This document shows positions 57,905-64,000 of a DNA stretch of 64,000 nucleotides, one piece after another. The notes below the pieces were generated by a model, which made no database searches, was not told where the DNA came from, and was given only the letters and a program-made list of their open reading frames with translations. Location of the stretch: NCBI GenBank assembly GCA_014529385.2, contig CM043943.1, positions 153,241,092-153,305,091 on the forward strand, in the 5' to 3' direction. The translations under genes were made by a program, and so were the position numbers. Source of the stretch: Adiantum capillus-veneris. Lineage: Eukaryota; Streptophyta; Polypodiopsida; Polypodiales; Pteridaceae. Within the stretch, counting starts at the first letter, position 1. Each line of letters begins with the position of its first letter.

Positions 57905-60900
57905 GTGCCATTGACAGAACAGATTGAAAAATACTGTTGTGGCCTACCCAAAGGATTGAGAAAATACTGCACGAAGACCAAAGTCACTACTTTGACGCAG
58001 CTCATCGAGGTAGCAAACACTGGCAATGGTTTGCTCAAGGGAGAAGATTGTGAATTTAACACTGGCGTCAAGGCAGGATCAGGCAAGAAAAATTCAGCCA
58101 AGAAGCACGTTCCCAATGAGGCTCCTAAAGGGACTCAGGAGTCGGCCAACGCAGGGAAAGACAAAGCTACGGCTGAATCAGAAAAAGGACCCGCAAAGAA
58201 ATGGAAAAGACGTTTTCCTCGCAAGTCAGAAGAGCAAAAGAAGGTCCTGAGGACAGAGAACAAATGCTTTATATGTGAGCAGCCTGGCCACATTGCTTAC
58301 AACTGTCCTACAAAGAAAAGGCCAGCTGATTCTGAAGACAAGGAGGACAGGAAGGGAAAGAAGCCCATGGCTGGTCTAGTGCCAGATATGGTGGGCGACA
58401 AGCCAAATTCAGATGCAAGTGAGCTTTGCAGAGCATGGGGAAAGGTTAGGGATCAAACAGTGCTTATCTTGTTTGATCCAGGTGCCAAAGCCAACTTTAT
58501 TTCCCCAGAATTGGCTTCAAAGTTGGGAATCAGACCTGAAGAGATGGGGTATACAGCAGAGGCAGGTTTGGCATGTCCTGGCCATACAGAGGCTGTGACA
58601 CCCATCATTGGAAAGTTGCGTCTACATATCCAGTCCTATGTAGATGCTGAAGAATTTTACATCATGCCACTGGACGGATGTGATGTGTTGTTAGGTATTC
58701 CTTGGTTGTTTCGTGTACAGGGAATCATGGATGCCTACAACAAAAAGATCACTGTACAGAGCAGGGGAAAGACTCACATTCTGGATGTAAAGCTTAAAGG
58801 GGAGTCTATTCCTACTGTATCAGCTTCTGCTATTACTTCTGTAATGAAAAAGCATCTTTCTGCGTACTTGGTTTTTGCACGTGAAGTGTCAGATTGTGAT
58901 GAATCAAATTTATCTGTACTAGATAAAGAAAGGTCAATGTTTTTACAACAGCATAGTGACTGTTTTTCCGATTCATTACCGTCTCAATTACCGCCAGAGA
59001 GACCCGAGGACCATGCGATAGATTTGGTGCCAGGCTGTAGCCCACCAAATAAGCCTCCCTACAGGGTTAGTGCGGCTCAGCAGAAAGAGATAATGGGCCA
59101 AGTACAGGAGTTGTTAGAAAAAGGGCTGATTCAGCCCAGTTCATCTCCATTCTGTTCTCCAGTGTTGTTGGTGCAGAAAAAGGATGGCTCATGGCGTATG
59201 TGCATCGACTACCGTGCACTGAACAAGAATACCATCAAGAATAGGTTCCCTATACCTAGAATTGATGATATTATGGACAAATTAGAAGGAGCAGCTATGT
59301 TTAGCAGGATAGATCTAAAGAGTGGGTACCATCAGATCCGCATTAGATCAGAGGATGTGCACAAGACTGCTTTTAGAACGACGTTTGGCCTTTACGAATT
59401 TTTAGTGATGCCCTTTGGTCTCACAAATGCTCCTGCTACGTTCAATAGGATGATGGACAGAATTTTCCGTCCACACCAGCAGTTTGTTGGTACGTTCTTT
59501 GATGACATGATAGTCTATTCAAAGAATGAAGAGGAGCATAGGCATCACTTGGCCATTGTGTTCAAAGAGCTACGCAGTCATAGGTTGCTCATCAATGCAA
59601 AGAAAAGTGAGTTTTTTCTGGAAGAGATTCACTTTCTGGGACATATTGTCTCAAAGGATGGTGTCAGAATGGATCCTGCAAAAGTTGAAGCGATCAAGTC
59701 ATGGCCAAATTTGAAGACGGTGCATGATGTCCGAAGCTTTTTGGGACTATGCTCCTATTACAGAAGGTTTATCCGAAATTTCGCTGAGATTGCTTCACCT
59801 TTACATGCTCTTCAAAAGAAGGCAGTCACCTTTAGATGGACACAGAAAGAGATTTCAGCTTTTAATCTCTTAAAGGAAAAGATGACTTCAGATCCAGTCA
59901 TTGTGTTGCCAGATCTTAGGAAGTCATTTGTGGTCCAGTGTGACGCCTGCGGTAGTAGCATTGGTGCTGTGCTAATGCAAGATGGCAGGGTAGTAGCCTA
60001 TGAGAGCAGAATTTTGCAAGGGCCAGAGATGACCATGCAGGTCTATGAGAAAGAGTTACTGGCTGTGATTCATGCGCTCTTAAGTTGGAAACACTACCTG
60101 CTAGGTGCAGATTTCGTTGTCCAAACGGATCATCAGACCTTGCGATACTTCTTGACACAGACAAAGTTATCTGAGAAGCATATGCGATGGGCAAATATCT
60201 TGTCCATGTTCCATTTTCAGATTGTGCATGTGGAAGGCAAGAAGAACGTTGTGGCTGATGCCTTGTCAAGGAAGCCACAAATTTCAGCTGTGTCGATTCC
60301 TTATCATCATGAACTTGATGATATGAGAGAACAGTATGCAAATGATGAAGATTTTGCAAGGGTCTTCGAGCAACTAATGGATGGACAACGTCATGAACAC
60401 TATCTTCTTAAAGACGGGTTCATGATGATGCATGGCAGATTGTGTGTCACAAAGCCATTGCGACGCAAAGTTATGGAAGAGAGTCATGTCCCACCGTATG
60501 CAGGGCATCGTGGTATCGATGCTACAGTTAAAGCGGTAGAGACATTCTTCTATTGGCCTACATTGAGAAGGGATGTGGATGCCTTTGTGCGAGAATGCCT
60601 AATATGCCAAAAGGTCAAGTTTGACAGGCAAAAGGCACCAGGGTTATTGCAACCACTACCTATTCCAGATAAACCATGGGAAAGTATTGCTATGGATTTT
60701 ATCTTTGATCTTCCGAGAACGCAGACAGGAAATGATGGTATTTGGACCATTATTTGCAGATTCAGCAAACAGGCTCATTTTATTCCTGTCAGGAAGAAGA
60801 TAAAGCCAGATCAGATGGCACGCTTGTTTATGAGCAATATTTTCAAGTATCATGGCATGCCACAGTCGATTATTAGCGATCGTGATCCACGCATGACTAG

Positions 60901-61771
60901 TTTGTTCTGGAAAGGCTTGTTTGAGAATATGGGCACCACGCTCAAATTCTCTTCGTCATTTCATCCTCAAACAGATGGGCAGTCAGAAGAGGCAAATTCT
61001 ACTGTCCTAGATCTGCTGAAGTGCTATGTGTCAGAGCATAAAGGAAAGTGGGAGCAGTATTTGCCATTGGTGGAGTATGCATACAATAATACAGTGCATT
61101 CATCAACTGGCAAGGCACCTTTTGAGATAGTTGAAGGTGGCAAGAAAGTTCCTCCCATACTGCATACAAAGGACAAGATATTTGAAGCAGATAAGTATGT
61201 TCAAGACATGGATGAAATGTACAAGAAGGTCAAAGTGGCCTTAGAAAGGACTCAGGCAAAGCAAAAGAAAGCAGCTGATCGTCACCGTCGTGAAGTGGTA
61301 TATTCACTTGGTGATTGGGTGCTTCTACGGTTTGAAAAGGCAAGGTTAAAGAAGATGAAGGGCAAGGAAAGACTCTTTCCAAAGCTCAGCATGCGTTACT
61401 ATGGGCCTTTTCAAGTATGCGACATAATCAGTGATGTTGCATATAGGCTGAAATTGCCTGACAGTTGGAAGATTCACAATGCGTTTCATGTGAGTCTTCT
61501 CAGACCCTATGTGGGTGATGTGCCAGAAGATATGCCAGCTGAAGATCAGCCGGAAGTCGAGGAACTTGACGAAATCTTGGTCCCTGAACAGATTTTGGCA
61601 CACAAAGAAAGGAAAGTGAAAGGCAAGGTTGCTAGGCGTTACTTGGTAAAGTTCAGAAACTATCCACCAATGGATGCTAAGTGGATGGAAGAAGGTGAAC
61701 TTGCAGAGTCACCAACTGTGTTATCACTTTACCTGGAAGCCTTCGATTTGCAACCTACCTTGACCCCTTGA
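57905..61771 (+). CDS. Gag C-terminus and Pol polyprotein of chromovirus A
   Basis: An uninterrupted frame of 1288 codons (first Met at 57905; the frame itself continues from the TAG at 57871). In order: end of the Gag core; CCHC knuckle (residues about 120-133, Cys-Phe-Ile-Cys-X4-Gly-His); the Cys-Arg-Ala-Trp-Gly-Lys-Val block; aspartic protease with Asp-Pro-Gly at 191-193. RT follows with Phe-Phe-Asp-Asp at about 531-534, then RNase H (Asp about 680, Glu about 716, Asp about 742). Integrase has an HHCC finger (His about 861) and catalytic Asp931, Asp992 and Glu1028, which is exact D,D(35)E spacing. A Tyr-Tyr-Gly-Pro-Phe linker and a C-terminal chromodomain (about 1226-1275) complete it. All catalytic residues are present. 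The chromodomain is expected to guide integration to marked chromatin. Confidence 0.97.
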   Translation: MPLTEQIEKYCCGLPKGLRKYCTKTKVTTLTQLIEVANTGNGLLKGEDCEFNTGVKAGSGKKNSAKKHVPNEAPKGTQESANAGKDKATAESEKGPAKKWKRRFPRKSEEQKKVLRTENKCFICEQPGHIAYNCPTKKRPADSEDKEDRKGKKPMAGLVPDMVGDKPNSDASELCRAWGKVRDQTVLILFDPGAKANFISPELASKLGIRPEEMGYTAEAGLACPGHTEAVTPIIGKLRLHIQSYVDAEEFYIMPLDGCDVLLGIPWLFRVQGIMDAYNKKITVQSRGKTHILDVKLKGESIPTVSASAITSVMKKHLSAYLVFAREVSDCDESNLSVLDKERSMFLQQHSDCFSDSLPSQLPPERPEDHAIDLVPGCSPPNKPPYRVSAAQQKEIMGQVQELLEKGLIQPSSSPFCSPVLLVQKKDGSWRMCIDYRALNKNTIKNRFPIPRIDDIMDKLEGAAMFSRIDLKSGYHQIRIRSEDVHKTAFRTTFGLYEFLVMPFGLTNAPATFNRMMDRIFRPHQQFVGTFFDDMIVYSKNEEEHRHHLAIVFKELRSHRLLINAKKSEFFLEEIHFLGHIVSKDGVRMDPAKVEAIKSWPNLKTVHDVRSFLGLCSYYRRFIRNFAEIASPLHALQKKAVTFRWTQKEISAFNLLKEKMTSDPVIVLPDLRKSFVVQCDACGSSIGAVLMQDGRVVAYESRILQGPEMTMQVYEKELLAVIHALLSWKHYLLGADFVVQTDHQTLRYFLTQTKLSEKHMRWANILSMFHFQIVHVEGKKNVVADALSRKPQISAVSIPYHHELDDMREQYANDEDFARVFEQLMDGQRHEHYLLKDGFMMMHGRLCVTKPLRRKVMEESHVPPYAGHRGIDATVKAVETFFYWPTLRRDVDAFVRECLICQKVKFDRQKAPGLLQPLPIPDKPWESIAMDFIFDLPRTQTGNDGIWTIICRFSKQAHFIPVRKKIKPDQMARLFMSNIFKYHGMPQSIISDRDPRMTSLFWKGLFENMGTTLKFSSSFHPQTDGQSEEANSTVLDLLKCYVSEHKGKWEQYLPLVEYAYNNTVHSSTGKAPFEIVEGGKKVPPILHTKDKIFEADKYVQDMDEMYKKVKVALERTQAKQKKAADRHRREVVYSLGDWVLLRFEKARLKKMKGKERLFPKLSMRYYGPFQVCDIISDVAYRLKLPDSWKIHNAFHVSLLRPYVGDVPEDMPAEDQPEVEELDEILVPEQILAHKERKVKGKVARRYLVKFRNYPPMDAKWMEEGELAESPTVLSLYLEAFDLQPTLTP

Positions 61772-62332
61772 GTTTCAAAGCTACATGGATTGTCAGTGTG
61801 ACAATGGCTTTTGAAACAAATGATGTACATGGTATTTAAAATGAGCTCAAATCAAATACCTGTTACATGAATGTTAGAGCTGTACAGATTGTCAGTTTGG
61901 CAATTGCTCTTATGGAATGTCCAAAAGTTTGGTTAGTGCTATAGAAGTGAGTATTTCTTGTCAGTTTGTCAAGGATACAATGATTGCTTCTATTCAAGAG
62001 TACATGTGTAACTGCATTCTTAAACTGTCGGTTTGGGTATGCTTGAAAGTGTTACGGGATCCAACGTGTACTATAAGACAGTGGCAAAATGTGCAGCTAC
62101 CATTTTGTCATTGGAAACTTAGTGACTCAAAGCAATGGCAGAGTGCGAAGCTACCACTATGTCATTGGGACAGGGTTCACACGCAGGCAATACATGAGTC
62201 GACGAGGTGTTGAATACACCAGGGTTGACAATGAGCATGTATGTGTCGTATATGTGTCGACAGGTGTTGAATACATCAGTGTTGACAGTAAGCATGTACG
62301 ACATAGATGCAAACGAGGACGTTTGAGATTTC
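61772..62332 (+). other. 3' non-coding region of A with paired repeats
   Basis: Between the pol stop and the purine tract. It contains three pairs of imperfect direct repeats: 'ggattgtcagtgtgacaatgg' type (61787 and 61889), 'agctaccat.tgtcattgg' type (62094 and 62148), and 'aggtgttgaatacatc.g.gttgaca' type (62205 and 62262). Confidence 0.7.
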
Positions 62333-62344
62333 AAGAGGGGGGTA
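62333..62344 (+). promoter_or_regulatory. Polypurine tract of chromovirus A
   Basis: CAAGAGGGGGGTA immediately precedes the 3' LTR start at 62345. It is equivalent to element E's CAAGAGAGAGGTAA at 27143-27156. Confidence 0.85.
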
Positions 62345-63805
62345 TGTCACCAGCGTGTGACTACTATCTATCCTTTTTGTTGATTTCTTTCTTATTATCT
62401 ATTTACTTTCACTTTTTGGAAACACCCCTCGGGAAATCTAACTGCCCTGCATTGCATAGCTAGTGTGGAACTGTCCAGAGGGAGTCCAGGCCTGAGGGCA
62501 AGAGAGCACTAAGGTTGGACAAGGACTATGGTTAGCCAAGTGGGGTCATTGACTAGCCAAAGTGGAATCCTTTGCTACAGAGGCTACATTTCAGTTCTGG
62601 ATGTGGCCGCAGTGTACAAAGAGGGTCGGATGACCTAGAAAGATACAATGGCAGCATCTCCTAAAATTTAGGGAACTGCTATTTTGGGACCTGAAAATGT
62701 GTTGACGTCATTACCTCCGGAATGACAAAGGGAACATTTTCTTACTCTGCCGTGAAGTCAACTGGGCAACCGGTTGGGATATTTTTAGGCGGCAACCCCG
62801 AAACGGGAAAATGCTTGTAAATGTGCCAAGTGGCACCAGACGCAAGAGAGAGTTGGCGCTGAATTTTAAGCTGGGAGAGGCTCATTTGCAGCTTTTGTCA
62901 CAGGTTAAGAGCTATGGAGTGCTTGCTTTCCCTCTTATGCACAGTGCGGTGCCAGGAGTGATGCCCTGCACGCTACGCACTGCCCTCTCTCTCCCCTTTG
63001 GCAGTATGTTATGCCCCTCTAGTGGGCTTTTCATTTGACCAATGTACAGTTGTGTGGGTTCATGCGCGATTGCCGAGGCAAGAGCCTCTTGCACAGGTAC
63101 TGGATTAGCTAGCGGCTAATCTCCCCGCAGGTACAGGTGAATTCGGAGAGGTTTCACGCCAGAAATCTCGTCCGATTCAAAGGGCAAGTAGCCCTACAAG
63201 TGCGGGAGCTCGAGGACTTGCTAGGGATGCGACCGGCACGCGAAACGGAGCCCGAAACAGTGAATTACAGCCTGCTGTGTATTTTTGCAGGTTTAGGGTT
63301 TTGGCCCTAAACGGACCCTAATACCCCCAGGAGGTTCGGGGATGCAAGGGGACCGCTGTACAGGCGATCTGGCGCATTTTCAGGGCTGAAAACAGAGAAT
63401 TCAGCGTGCTGCAGATTCTCGCCAGGTTTTGCAAAGTGCCCGTATGCGTCGGGAAAGTCAGTCAATGCGTGGGAATACTGACCGTGAAGGGTGCTAGTAC
63501 AGTTATGCTGCCGAAATCGGGCTGGAACAGTGGAAATTCAGCCGAGTTTGTGCGGGGCAGCTTGTAGGAACCACAGCGTTTATTCCCTCTTTTGAATAAT
63601 AAAGAAATACCGAAAGGGGCGCCTAAGTTAGGGGCCAATCTGGTGTCTGTCTACTCATACAGGTGCAATCTAGCAGCCTGTATCCCTCTCCCCTTTGTGG
63701 TGTCTTGAAAGTACAGGTAAAATAGACGATTAATAATGGGTGAAAGCTAAATCAAGGTTTAAAGTAAAGTCTACCGCCCTTTTTGGATCAAACAGGCCGG
63801 TTTCA
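62345..63805 (+). repeat. 3' LTR of chromovirus A
   Basis: 1461 bp, nearly identical to the 5' LTR. The 15-bp difference is near 62836, where the 3' LTR reads GGCACCAGACGCAAG. The downstream flank TGGCG does not match the upstream flank CCAGC, so no target-site duplication brackets the element. Confidence 0.95.
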
Positions 63806-64000
63806 TGGCGTCATCACGACACAGCAGATCAGCCTAGCGTTTTTGCATTTGCAGAACCCCAACGACAGAAGGACCAATTTCAGCCCCTGGCGTTTTTGGA
63901 TTTCAGCAGCCAATTAAGACCGACATCATTCACCTAAAGTATAGCAGATTCAGCCCGTAAAGACCATCAGTTTCCAACCCTAAGAAACCTTATTTTTCAG
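63806..64000 (+). repeat. Family B LTR fragment
   Basis: Matches 54350-54545 in the same orientation (CATCACGACACAGCAGATC, then TTTGCATTTGCAGAACCCC) with few differences. It starts about 424 bp into the B LTR and runs past the window end. Confidence 0.9.

Noticed and set aside
59916-60359. 147-codon minus ORF
   Set aside because: Antisense shadow of element A's RNase H/integrase region.

Overview
This is plant nuclear DNA dominated by nested and decayed LTR retrotransposons. It holds one confidently recognised host gene, a PETER PAN-like (PPAN, Brix-domain) ribosome-biogenesis gene on the minus strand. Ty3/gypsy chromoviruses, Ty1/copia fragments, LINE remnants, long AG/CT/GT/AT microsatellites, canonical GT-AG introns and very low gene density fit a large land-plant genome. 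A fern or another large-genome non-flowering plant is my guess, from the overall texture only; the species cannot be read from the sequence. No bacterial operons, CRISPR arrays, rRNA or true tRNA genes were seen.

Layout. 1-2.1 kb: 3' end of an LTR element with an unusual ORF just before its polypurine tract and LTR. 2.9-4.4 kb: broken coding region of unknown function (minus). 4.8-6.9 kb: AG microsatellite, TAC/CAG-rich repeat and a tandem repeat carrying a palindrome. 8.4-17.3 kb: decayed unknown ORF, two copia gag fragments in opposite orientation, a LINE 3' end and a gypsy RT remnant. 18.2-21.9 kb (minus): gypsy element D, with LTR, a long extra 3' coding-like region and integrase. 21.9-28.7 kb (plus): degenerate chromovirus E. 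29.4-32.9 kb: D-type gag and LTR-like repeat (minus), which suggests E and associated deletions split D. 34.7-38.5 kb: non-coding LTR family F in an LTR-internal-LTR-internal-LTR array, with two tandem copies of a tRNA-like SINE in the central LTR. 40.9-43.2 kb: LINE reverse transcriptase remnant (minus). 44.0-46.4 kb: PPAN gene. 46.9-64.0 kb: nested LTR elements F (minus), solo LTR B, a 331-bp tandem repeat with a small solo LTR, truncated chromovirus C, a B element, and the nearly intact chromovirus A (55,123-63,805).

How the parts relate. PPAN is the only host gene whose role is clear (60S ribosomal-subunit assembly in the nucleolus). Its seven visible exons have short introns (72-529 bp), but the 5' exon is not visible in the 17.5 kb of retrotransposons upstream. 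Elements A, C and E share a Gag-protease layout and a conserved Ala-Trp-Gly-Lys-Val-Arg block before the protease, so they belong to one chromovirus lineage. A is the youngest: its two LTRs differ by about two substitutions and one local indel, and its coding region is broken by one in-frame TAG. Two solo LTRs (47,659-48,896 and 50,006-50,244) keep perfect 5-bp target-site duplications, evidence of LTR-LTR recombination as well as insertion.
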